The notes under the pieces were generated by a model. The model was not told the origin of the DNA, searched no databases, and saw nothing but the letters and a program-made list of their open reading frames with translations. The translations under genes and the position numbers were made by a program. Shown here in pieces: positions 49,103-58,615 of a stretch of DNA of 64,000 nt. Source of the DNA: Chimonanthus salicifolius (lineage: Eukaryota; Streptophyta; Magnoliopsida; Laurales; Calycanthaceae); the NCBI GenBank assembly GCA_013350335.1, contig CM023540.1, positions 46,111,222 to 46,175,221 on the forward strand, in the 5' to 3' direction. The number at the start of each line of letters is the position of its first letter. Positions within the stretch are counted from its first letter, which is position 1.

Positions 49103-49289
49103 ATGATTCCTATCAAATAATTCGATCCTGCAGAACTTGGTATCAGAGCCAGTGGACTCATCTCTTTTTGGTGGAGGTATGGTTAGAAGAAAAGTGGTCC
49201 CATCAATGTTAGATAATAATATCTTGATATGCATTGAAGAAATGGTGTCTTCATTCAAATCGATGCTTGAGAAGAAATGTTGCTACTCA
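49103..49289 (+). other. Inversion junction and loop with viral PBS
   Basis: Minus-oriented leader (ending ggcaatgat) meets plus-oriented genome end (atgattcctatcaaataatt) at a shared ATGAT at 49103-49107. The same genome-end sequence follows the last ORF at 58586-58615. The stretch up to about 49289 is the loop of the inverted repeat. Confidence 0.75.
49138..49151 (+). other. Viral primer-binding site (initiator tRNA-Met)
   Basis: TGGTATCAGAGCCA, complementary to the 3' end of plant initiator tRNA-Met, as in all Caulimoviridae. It marks the conventional start of the genome map. It is the only copy in the locus. Confidence 0.85.
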
Positions 49290-49735
49290 TCATTGCCTGG
49301 CTAGTATGATATGTGTAGGTGTCATTCGGAGAAGAATTGGAATAGACACATGTTGATAAAGTTGATATCATTACTATGAAGAAAAGGAGATGATATGTTT
49401 GAAAACAATTTGCTTGGTTTGGTAAAAGTCCCATCCTTGTCTAAAGTTGATATCCATGGCATCGTAGGACATTTCATTTGGTTGAAAAATATTAAAGTTA
49501 TGGTGGGGGTCTATCCTCATTACATCAAAAGAAGATAAAGTTTGCCACATGTGTTGCCATGTGTCAAGTTCCTTTGAAATGTTGTAAAATGGAGCTCTAC
49601 CTTTTGTACATGTGCCCAAAGTGGGAATCTCCTTTTGTAAAGTTATTTTGGAAGTTTGTGTCGATAGAATTGTTTTCTTGTTTGCCTTATTCTCTTGGTC
49701 GGGAGAGAATAAGTCTTGGTTGTATATGCTCCATC

Positions 49736-49743
49736 TATATAAG
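49736..49743 (+). promoter_or_regulatory. Viral TATA box, diverged leader
   Basis: TATATAAG in ccatctatataaggag, 236 nt before the diverged ORF1 copy. The sequence just downstream differs from the other two leaders (an AT-rich, A-run-containing stretch at 49770-49815). Confidence 0.55.
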
Positions 49744-49898
49744 GAGCTGGGGGTTTTCCATTTGAGGAGATATAGAAAAATAAAAGAAAAAATATAGTAA
49801 AAAAAAAAAAAAAGAGAGTGTGAGTGTGAGTCTGGAGTTGGAGTGCTAGAGCTTGAAGTTTAAGTGTGCTAGAGTCTAAAGTCTTGTACAAATCTTCT

Positions 49899-49968
49899 GT
49901 AAGTGATTAAGTTTTTAAATTTGATGTTATATGTTTGTAGTTATCTAATCATGTTTTTCTTTTGCTAG
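49899..49968 (+). other. Putative 70-nt leader intron, diverged copy
   Basis: Donor GTAAGT at 49899 and acceptor TTTTGCTAG ending at 49968, 70 nt, with ctaat at 49944-49948. The splice signals and length are kept although the leader around them has diverged. Confidence 0.5.
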
Positions 49969-49971
49969 AAT

Positions 49972-50202
49972 ATGTCTATTCGCCTTACTCTGCTTAAAAG
50001 ATACTATGATGATGTTCGGATATTAAGAAAAATTGAATTCCTATTAGACAATATACGGAGACATCTGCAAATCTGCACCCACAGAAATAATCCTCGCCAT
50101 GTTGAGTTTGAAAGAAGAAGGGTTGTCTTAATGCGTTCTTATGCTGTCTTCCAACTAGATAAATTCCGAACTGAATCAAAACTACAAGCTATGGCCTTCT
50201 GA
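49972..50202 (+). CDS. EPRV small ORF1, diverged copy
   Basis: 76 codons, open. It differs from 50817-51047 at about 16 of 231 nucleotides (roughly 7%), giving five amino-acid changes (for example RHVEFERR versus RHHQFERR). This is far more than between the left arm and the 50817 copy, so it derives from a different viral variant. Confidence 0.6.
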   Translation: MSIRLTLLKRYYDDVRILRKIEFLLDNIRRHLQICTHRNNPRHVEFERRRVVLMRSYAVFQLDKFRTESKLQAMAF

Positions 50203-50203
50203 G

Positions 50204-50440
50204 ATGCCACCTCTTTCTATTAGGAGAGAAGAACTATTGCGTGATCTAAGACGACGTGAAAACCAGCTTAGAAGATTAGAAAATGCTATCAGACAAATTG
50301 ATGAAAATATAGCTGTAGGAGGGTATCTTGTTATTCGTGTTCAAACTATTAGAAGATCTATGTTAGTACGCTTGTGTAACCAAATCAGAGAATATTGTAA
50401 TAGATTGAATGAAGAATTAGAATTATTATCTCGTATTTAA
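50204..50440 (+). CDS. EPRV small ORF2, diverged copy
   Basis: 78 codons, open, starting 1 nt after the ORF1 stop. Two residues differ from the other copies (AVGG versus AIGG, RVQ versus RFQ). The viral sequence continues to about 50525 and then switches back to leader sequence at a ttcttgttt microhomology. Confidence 0.6.
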   Translation: MPPLSIRREELLRDLRRRENQLRRLENAIRQIDENIAVGGYLVIRVQTIRRSMLVRLCNQIREYCNRLNEELELLSRI

Positions 50441-50592
50441 ATTTGTGTTAAAAAAAAAAAAAAACGGGATTTAGATGAATTAAATTTATTATCCAAGATC
50501 TGAAGCTATTTAGCCAGGTTGATCTACCCAATTCTTGTTTACCTTATTCTCTTGGTCGGGGGAGAATAAGTCCTGGTTGTATTTGCTCCATC

Positions 50593-50600
50593 TATATAAG
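50593..50600 (+). promoter_or_regulatory. Viral TATA box, second leader
   Basis: TATATAAG in ccatctatataaggag, 224 nt before ORF1 at 50817. Downstream sequence (ttttcctttggggacagactgag) is shared with the left arm rather than the diverged leader. Confidence 0.6.
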
Positions 50601-50743
50601 GAGCAGAGGGGTTTTCCTTTGGGGACAGACTGAGATCGAACAATATACTGAAATACCCCAAAATTGTAAACAAATAAGTGTGAGTGTGAGTGTTAGTTTG
50701 AAGTTTAAAGTGTGCTTGAGTTTGAAGTCTTATACAATCTTCT

Positions 50744-50813
50744 GTAAGTAAAGTTTTTATGAGTTTGATAATATAAGTTTGTTATTATCTAATCATGTTG
50801 TTTCTTTTGCTAG
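50744..50813 (+). other. Putative 70-nt leader intron, second copy
   Basis: Donor GTAAGT at 50744 and acceptor TTTCTTTTGCTAG ending at 50813, 3 nt before the ORF1 ATG. Splicing of pararetroviral RNAs is known in caulimo- and tungroviruses; here it is only inferred. Confidence 0.5.
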
Positions 50814-50816
50814 AAT

Positions 50817-51047
50817 ATGTCTATTCGTCTTGCTCTGCTTAGGAGATATTATGATGATGTTCGGATATTAAGAAAAATTGAATACTTGTTAGACAATATA
50901 AGAAGACATTTGCAAATCTGCACCCACAGAAATAATCCTCGTCATCATCAGTTTGAAAGAAGAAGGGTTGTCTTAATGCGTTCTTATGCTGTCTTCCAAC
51001 TAGATAAATTCCGAACTGAATCAAAACTACAAGCTATGGCCTTTTGA
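50817..51047 (+). CDS. EPRV small ORF1, main copy
   Basis: 76 codons (MSIRLALLRRYYDDVRILRK...), strongly basic, with predicted helices and one Cys. No family is recognised. Badnaviruses and tungroviruses also have small ORFs before the movement protein, but I see no clear similarity. Confidence 0.6.
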   Translation: MSIRLALLRRYYDDVRILRKIEYLLDNIRRHLQICTHRNNPRHHQFERRRVVLMRSYAVFQLDKFRTESKLQAMAF

Positions 51048-51048
51048 G

Positions 51049-51285
51049 ATGCCACCTCTTTCTATTAGGAGAGAAGAATTATTGCGTGATCTAAGACGAC
51101 GTGAAAACCAGCTTAGAAGATTAGAAAATGCTATCAGACAAATTGATGAAAATATAGCTATAGGAGGGTATCTTGTTATTCGTTTTCAAACTATTAGAAG
51201 ATCTATGTTAGTACGCTTGTGTAACCAAATCAGAGAGTATTGTAATAGATTGAATGAAGAATTAGAATTATTATCTCGTATTTAA
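51049..51285 (+). CDS. EPRV small ORF2, main copy
   Basis: 78 codons, Arg/Leu/Glu-rich, two likely coiled-coil segments (residues about 8-35 and 50-76). It is coupled to ORF1 by TGAGATG. The following 250 nt up to the movement protein contain an A run and no further ORF. Confidence 0.6.
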   Translation: MPPLSIRREELLRDLRRRENQLRRLENAIRQIDENIAIGGYLVIRFQTIRRSMLVRLCNQIREYCNRLNEELELLSRI

Positions 51286-51534
51286 ATTTGTGTTAAAAAA
51301 AAAATGGGATTTAGATGAATTAAATTTATTATCCAGGATTTGAAGCTATTTAGCCAGGTTGATCTACCCAATTCTCTTTAGAGTTTTTATTTTCCTTCTT
51401 ATTCTCCAGTTCTGTGCCTCGTTCATCTTCTTAAGAGTGTGGTCGCGTTGTAAGTCCCGCTTCAGGCCGTGATCAGGCGTCAAGGGCAGTAAATCGTTGA
51501 CAAAAACTCTTCTTGTTTCTAACGAGTTACAAAA

Positions 51535-52986
51535 ATGGAAAATTCTAAGGGAAAAACAAAACTTTTTAAGAATTGGTTTAAATCATTTCAGTATCCTTCT
51601 AATAGATCTAATTCATCTTCTTCATCCTATCAGTCTGCTTTAACCAGTTTTACCCGTAATAGCTTAGAAAAAGGAAATTCAGAAAAAACAAAAAATTCAG
51701 AAGAAATGATATATGAAAATTTTGACCAAGCGATATCCAATTGGAAGTTGCCAGCCTTGCCTGTAATAGAAATATATAGCAATGGCACATTTGAAGAGCA
51801 AAATGATTACCATATAAAAACTGTTGAAAAAACTGTTTCTCTCTCTGGAGGAAAACAGACAATTAAAGTTCTTGATAGAAGAATTATTGAACAAATCAGA
51901 ACCAAATACAACTACCTGCACATAGGATTAATTCAAGTAGGAATCAAACCACTGTTTCGATTAGGATTAAATGTTGCAGTCTGTGCTTATGTGCGAGATC
52001 AGAGACATGATGAGTTTGATGATTCTCTTTATGCTATGATTGAATCAAGTCTCTGTCATGGACTTGCTTATTTTAACTGCTTTCCCAATATCACAATTGA
52101 TGCTCATGATGATGATATTCTTGATTGTGCTACTATTGGATTTCAAAGTAAAGGATTAAAAATGAGTCCAAGAAGTAAACCTTTTGCTATAGTTTATCGT
52201 GTGTTCTACAAATCCATGATCTCTGTCTTTCCCATGATAGCCTATAGAGATAAGGTTGATAAAGAAAAAACTACAGTTCTGATGGAAACAAACTTTAACA
52301 ATAATGTGTTCATCCCAAGAGTCATCAGCTGGGAAGAAGTTGTTCTCTCAGGAAATTGGCAAATAGAAGTCACCCCAAGAGTAAATGAAATCACAGATGA
52401 TTTACAAAGTATAGTCAAATTACCAAATGGTAATGTTGAAGTCAATTTCAGAAGAAAAATGGAAAAAGCTAGGAGAAGCTTTGCCGGTTATACGGAAGGA
52501 AGAAAGAGTTTTAAATTAGAAGAAATGGATGATGACCAAAGGAGTAGTGAAAAGGAGGAAATGGATCAAAAAGTTTTTAGGAACAAAGAAAGTGGAATCG
52601 AACACCCCGTGTATAAAAGAACTTCATCACAAAAAACTTATAACCCTAGTGAGAGTGATTTTCTCCTAGGAGCCATAAGAATGGTTAGCATTCAAAAGCC
52701 AGAAGAAATACCTGTTAAAAAATTTCAAATTGATAAACCATATCTTAGAGAAAATTTGAAAAATCATCCTTTAAAAGATTGGTTCTTTAAAAAGTTTAAC
52801 ACAGAGGAAAAAGATAAAATGAGAGAATTATGGTATTCCCAAATGGAGGAAGAAGAAAGAAATATACCTTTCTTTGATTGGTTTATGGAATATTTTAAAA
52901 AAGGGAAAATCAAAGAAAAAGAAACTCAAAAGCCCAGAACAAATAAGAGTTATAGGAAAGACAACAAGAACCTGGAAAGACACTGA
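51535..52986 (+). CDS. EPRV movement protein, right copy (open frame)
   Basis: 483 codons from ATG at 51535 to TGA at 52984-52986, one codon shorter than the left copy (a 3-nt deletion near 52365). The 30K-type core lies at residues about 100-230 (YNYLHIGLIQVGIKPLFRLG, then FNCFPNITIDAHDDD). The C-terminal third is charged. The last 113 nt overlap the coat-protein frame in +1. The overlap reads as similar text in both frames around aaaaaaggg, which may mean an old indel fused or split these genes. The frame is intact despite damage downstream. Confidence 0.85.
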   Translation: MENSKGKTKLFKNWFKSFQYPSNRSNSSSSSYQSALTSFTRNSLEKGNSEKTKNSEEMIYENFDQAISNWKLPALPVIEIYSNGTFEEQNDYHIKTVEKTVSLSGGKQTIKVLDRRIIEQIRTKYNYLHIGLIQVGIKPLFRLGLNVAVCAYVRDQRHDEFDDSLYAMIESSLCHGLAYFNCFPNITIDAHDDDILDCATIGFQSKGLKMSPRSKPFAIVYRVFYKSMISVFPMIAYRDKVDKEKTTVLMETNFNNNVFIPRVISWEEVVLSGNWQIEVTPRVNEITDDLQSIVKLPNGNVEVNFRRKMEKARRSFAGYTEGRKSFKLEEMDDDQRSSEKEEMDQKVFRNKESGIEHPVYKRTSSQKTYNPSESDFLLGAIRMVSIQKPEEIPVKKFQIDKPYLRENLKNHPLKDWFFKKFNTEEKDKMRELWYSQMEEEERNIPFFDWFMEYFKKGKIKEKETQKPRTNKSYRKDNKNLERH

Positions 52987-54620
52987 AGGAAAAGAAGTTG
53001 ATAAATCTCATCCACCTTGGAAGAAACTTGATATTTCTGTCCCTAATACAGAAACCAAGAATTATGCCATGCCTGTAAAAAATGCATCTATTTATGAAAC
53101 AAAATCAGATCCAAATGCTAGAGACATAGGTATAGGTATTGGAGATATAATTGAACAAAACAATTACACCAATCTGTGTCTATTAACCATTGGAGAACAA
53201 ACAGATCGAATAGAAAGAACAATCAAATTAAAATCTGAATTCAGTAAAGATAGAGAAGAAAAATTAGAAGAAAGCTCTGCCAATGCAGTATATGTTCCCA
53301 GACAATTACCTAAAGGAATTATTCTGCAAGAAGGACCATTTACAATGACAGATGAAATGCAAAAAGAATTATCCAATAGGATGGAAAGCCTCAATATGGG
53401 AGGAAAAGGATTCAGCATCCTAAGAGTCTCTGCTTCAGAGGAATTATTAATAAATCGTCTAAAGAAATGGAATCCTCAGGCAAAATTGCCAGAGACAAAG
53501 AATTATTATCCCAGACTAACCCCTGTTGATCTACAACTTGAAGAAGCTCCATACACTTATACCTCAGAATTAACCTATTCAGGAAATTCTTTATATGAGT
53601 GGAATTTGGATGGATTAACAGAATATCAAATTATCCAGATGGTTCACAGTATGTTAATATACTGTAATGCATGTGAAGTCAGAGGAAATACTCCAAGGAA
53701 TATCTTTTTGATGATAACCACCTCTTTCAATGGAATATTAAGAGGATGGTGGAATTATGTATTAACTTGAGCTCAAAGACTTGAAATTGAGAGTGCTGTC
53801 AAAATGGATGAATTTGGAAGAATCCTTTATAGAGACAAAACCACAGGAAATTTAGTTGATCCAAATGTTAAGCTTGAAGCAGGTACTAGTCAAATCCCTG
53901 ATAATTGGGAAACTCAATCTGATTGTGTTAGTGTCTTGCTTCTATGCATCCTCAATGAATTCACTGGAGGAATTGCTCTAATTAAGGAGAAAAATAGACA
54001 GCAATTACATCGCTTGAGATGTAGAAATTTAGGAGAATTTCGTTGGTATAGAGATGTATTCTTGTCAAAAGTCTACCAACTGAATGATTGTAATTCTGAT
54101 ATTTGGAAAGAAAGATTTATTTCAGGATTACCACCCTTATTTGCTGAAAAGGTGCGTAATTCCTTGAGAGAATAAATGCATGGTACTATTAATTATAGTT
54201 TGCTGACTTTCGGAGGAATTATACAAAGAATTAACAAAGTTGGCATGAATCTTTGTACTGATTTAAAGATCAGTAAACAAGCTGAAAAAATGAGAAAATA
54301 TTCTGGAGATAAAGAATTAGGAGATTTTTGTTTCCAGTTTGGTTTAGATCAAACACCTGAATCAAAGAGAAAACCTTCGCGTTCTAGATTTACTCAGGAT
54401 AGAAGAAATAAAATGATAAGAAAATATAAACCTGGAAGATATAAAAAAGGAAGAAAATCCGATGATATCATCCCATTCAAAAGAAAACCTAAAAAATATT
54501 TCAAAAAGAAATATATAAAAGAAAATGTTCCGACTTGTTATAATTGCGGAAAAAAAGGGTCATTATGCAAGTAAATGTTTTAAAAAAGAAAATCCTTCTA
54601 AAAAGAAACTTAGAAAAATC
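52874..54620 (+). pseudogene. EPRV coat protein with zinc knuckle, broken
   Basis: The frame runs 52874-53770, 53804-54175 and 54176-54574, interrupted by TGA at 53768 (shared with the left arm) and TAA at 54173. The conserved capsid part contains NGILRGWWNYVL, RCRNLGEFRWYRDVFLSKVY, then WKERFISGLPPLFAEKVR. Near the end a CCHC knuckle (CYNCG at 54534) is split by a 1-nt excess in an A run at about 54549-54555, after which the matching second half continues in the next frame (HYASKC). The first in-frame ATG is only at 53069, so the start is uncertain. It would form the virion shell; this copy cannot. Confidence 0.85.
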
Positions 54621-57247
54621 AATGCAAAAAATGATGACGAAAATACCGAAGAAGAACAAACTGATTCAAGTTCTTCAGAAGAAGAAGAAGAATATGAATC
54701 TGATTCATCAACTGACATTGAAGAAAATAGTCCTCAGGTTCAGCTCATCAAACAATTCCAATCATGTACATGTCATTCAGATGAAGAAGAATCTGAAGGA
54801 GAATGGTCGATACCATCTGATGAAGATATTGGTATCCATATTCGTGTCCTCACTGCCCCTCAAAAATTACTTTTAGAAATGATTGATAACATACCTGATC
54901 CAGAGAAAAAAGTTCAATTTTTAAATCAGATTTCAAAATTGGGGGGAGGAGAAGAAGGAGAAAGTTCACAACAAAAAATTTCCTTTGAAGAAAATGAAAA
55001 TAAAAATAAAACACCATATTATCCAAAAAGGACAAAGGAGAAAGAAACATTTCATACACCAACCTATTCCATGATTGACCTTATGAATAGAACAGAAAAA
55101 ATTCATACTATAAATAAACCCTTAACTCTCTCAGATTTACAAAGAGAATTAAATGAACAGAAGAGAGAACTTCGTGAATTAAGGATTGAGTTAACTAAAA
55201 AACAAAATGAGCTTGATGAAAGGTTAACTTGGTTAGAAAGTGATGGTGCTATTGAAAAATATGATGAAGAAAAATTTGTCCAGAGAATTAAAGGAGAAAT
55301 TAGCAAAATCTCTACTGGTATAATTCCTACAAAATGTATTTACCAACAGTGGAGAGTTCAGGTAAAAATAAAAATTAAAAACTTTGAGAAGATTGTTAAT
55401 GCCATAATTGATACTGGTGCTGATTTAAATGTTATCAGACTTGGAATTGTTCCTATTGAATTTACTAGTGAATCAAAACAGTTTGTGTCTGCTGCTAATG
55501 GAACGACTATTTCCATAGAAAGAAAAATCTCTAATGTTCATGTTTGCATGAAAGGAGTCTGTGTTACTTCACCCTTTATTATTTCAGAAGATATTGTTAA
55601 TGATATACTCCTTGGATCTCCATTTATTCTTCAGATCCAACCTTTTTCTGTAACAACAAAAGGAATTTCTACACATATCAAAGGGATTGAAGTAAATCTT
55701 GATTTTATAGACGATCCTTGTGAGACAAAAATCCAAAGGATAAATCAGGTTATTGCCACAAGAGAAAATTACATAAATGGATTAAAAAATGAAATTAAAT
55801 GTGTCCAAATGACAAAAGAATTAGAGAAAAAGAATTTAAAACAAAATTAGAAGAATTCACCAAACAGATTGAAGAAGAATGCTGTTCTGAATTACCATCA
55901 GCCTTTTGGAATAGAAAAAGACACATAGTAGGATTACCATATGTAAAAGATTTTAATGAAAAGGATATTCTTACCAAAGCTCGTCCATCTCAAATGGATG
56001 CTGCCCATTTAAAACTTTGTCAAGAAGAAATCAATGATCTTCTGAAGAAAGGATTAATTAGAAAAAGCAAATCCCCTTGGAGCTGTACGGCATTTTATGT
56101 TGAAAAAGCCGCTGAAATCGAAAGAGGAGTTCCAAGATTGGTAATCAATTATAAACCATTAAACAAAGTCTTACAATCTATCAGGTATCCTTTGCCTAAT
56201 ACTCAGGATTTGCTCAACAGATTAAACAATGCCAAAATATTTTCAAAATTTGATTTAAAATCAGGATTTTGGTAGATTCAGATAAAAGAAGAAGATAGAT
56301 ATAAAACTGCATTCACTGTTCCAATGGGGCATTATGAATGGAATGTTATGCCTTTTGGATTGAAAAATGCTCCGTCTGAATTTCAGAATATTATGAATAA
56401 TATCTTCTCGTCTTATACCCAGTTTGCCATTGTTTACATTGATGATATTCTTATCTTTTCAGAATCTGTGTTACAACATTGGAAACATTTGAATATCTTC
56501 AAAAGAGTCATAAAAGAAAATGGATTGGCTTTATCTAAAAGAAAGATGAATCTCTTTCAGCAGAAAATCAAGTTCTTAGGATTTGAAATCCAAGACAGAA
56601 AAATAACTCCGACTAATAGAGTTATTCAATTTGCTGATAAATTTCCAGATGAAATTAAGGATAAAAATATGCTACAAAGATTTCTTGGATGTCTAAATTA
56701 TGTTGGATTTTTCTATCAAGATTTGGCAAAAGATAGAAAACTTCTCCAAGAAAGATTAAAGAAAAATCCTCAAGAATGGTCTATCCAACACACTAATGCA
56801 GTAAAAAAGATTAAAGAAAGAGTTAAAAATCTTCCTTGTAGATGTTTATCTGATCCAGAAGCTTTCAAAATAGTTCAAACAGATGCCTCTGATGTCGGAT
56901 ATGGAGGAATTCTTTTACAACAAAAAGACTCAAAAGAAGAATTAATAAGATTCAATTCTGGATTATGGGATGAAGCACAAAAGAAATATTCAACCATCAA
57001 AAAGGAAGTTCTTGCCATAGTTATTTGTGTGACAAAGTTCCAACATGATTTATTGAACAAAGAATTTCTGATCAGAGTTGATGCTAAAGCAGCAAAAGAA
57101 ATTTTGGAAAAAGATGTCAAAAATCTTGTCTCTAAGCAAATATTTGCTAGATGGCAAGCCATTTTATCAGTGTTTGAATTTAAGATTGAATTTATTAATG
57201 GAAATGCTAACTCTCTCCCTGACTTTCTTACTAGAGAATTTCTTTAG
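54525..57247 (+). pseudogene. EPRV protease / reverse transcriptase / RNase H, broken
   Basis: 54525-55850 contains an acidic, Glu/Ser-rich linker, a coiled-coil segment (about 55130-55240) and a retropepsin-like protease (NAIIDTGADLNVIRLG at about 55398, ILLGSPFILQIQP at about 55605). The frame shifts between 55799 and 55850. RT follows, 55799-57247, with LVINYKPLNK and the active site YIDDILIFS at about 56436. It is interrupted by TAG at 56273 inside a conserved palm motif (FDLKSGFW). RNase H begins QTDASDVGYGGILLQ at about 56878. No integrase. The enzyme would copy pregenomic RNA into DNA; this copy is dead. Confidence 0.9.
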
Positions 57248-57257
57248 GGACGACAAA

Positions 57258-58577
57258 ATGGCAAGTAGTTCTTCCCCGTTCATGAAGGAAAAAGGGAATA
57301 AAAAATTGGCAGATCAAGAAGAAAGCCAAAAGGGTTTTACTCCAACAAAAGACCCAAGTCAATCAGAATTATATCTTTACACCGGTAACAGAATTCTTGT
57401 TACTTCAGATTGTCTTATGGAAGAAAGATCTGTAGAAGATAATGTTTATTTTCTCTTTGGAAAGGGGCTTCATTATCATTCCCCTGATAAAAGAAAAACC
57501 AGAGATTGGTATCTCAATATTTTGCATCAGACGAAAAGTGTCCTCATCTTCCACAACAAAAATGCAAATGGTATCATCACTTACTCAAAGTTCACTATTC
57601 TCAAAATCCTTACTGAGGAAGATTGGGATGGTCCCTTGTATATGACAAAATCAGTCAAATTATACAATTCGACTGAGTTCTATAATTATTGGGATTATAT
57701 TGATGCCTGGAAATTTGCTTTGATGTGGCAAAATCGTCAGTATAATCACTCCTGGTTCATCAGATTCAAAGAAAAAAGTCCTGATGTCACTCCTCTTCAT
57801 CGCAATTTTCCATCCTGGTTTCTCTTCACATGGTGGTCATATTATGGTGCTTCTTAGAAAATCCTTCCTGATAATTTTCGTTATTTATTTATTAAGTTCT
57901 CTCAGGTTGAAGAAAAAGTTCCATGTGAAGCCATCAATATGCTTCGCTTCTTTGCTAAATTTCATATCCCTTATATTTTTCAATGGAAGTTTGAAGTAAA
58001 AAAGGATTTATATAATTTACCATCTCTTTATCAGACTTTTTATCAAAAGTGGTGGTCTAAGATTGAAAATGATACTTATGAGAGAATTCTGAATCAAATC
58101 TCTCCTCCTGTTAAAGAAGAAATTCCTCTTCCAGAAGAAAAGCCTTTTGAGAATGAAACGCTCATGGCTGATCTTTTAGCCAAAAAGATTGTCAAAGAAA
58201 TTGCTCGAAAAAAATCTCCTGAACCGATGGATATGTCTGTTGACTCCGTCAATTTTGAAGAAAAGATCAAGCAAATTTTAGAAGAATATCTCCCAAAGAA
58301 AAAAATTGGTATTCATGATTGGGATAGTAATCATGATCCGGATGAAAATCTTGATGATGAAGTTGTGCCTCTTGAAGATCTCCATCCTCGTTGGGACCCT
58401 GACTCTCATGTTAATCCCGATGGCTCAGTTACAGAATATCTTCGTGGTGGAAAGTTTTGGTACTCTTCAGCAAAAGATAAAGGAAAAGAAAAAGAAGTCG
58501 AAAAGGAATCTCGGTTAGCTGAATTATTCCGAAAGAATTCTGCTAAAGCAAAAGAATTAATGAAAAAGAAGATGTGA
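57258..58577 (+). pseudogene. EPRV last ORF (transactivator position), one internal stop
   Basis: The frame starts at ATG 57258, 11 nt after the RT stop, and runs 439 codons to TGA 58577, with a single TAG at 57855 (after FTWWSYYGAS). Features are YLYTGNRILVTSDC at residues about 39-52, a Trp/Tyr-rich centre (YWDYIDAWKFALMWQ, FPSWFLFTWWSYYG, then YQTFYQKWWSKIE) and an acidic, then Lys-rich tail. Its place after RT is that of the transactivator/viroplasmin gene of caulimoviruses, but I see no decisive motif. Function is unassigned. Confidence 0.7.
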
Positions 58578-58615
58578 TTTGAGATGATTCCTATCAAATA
58601 ATTCGATCCTGCAGA

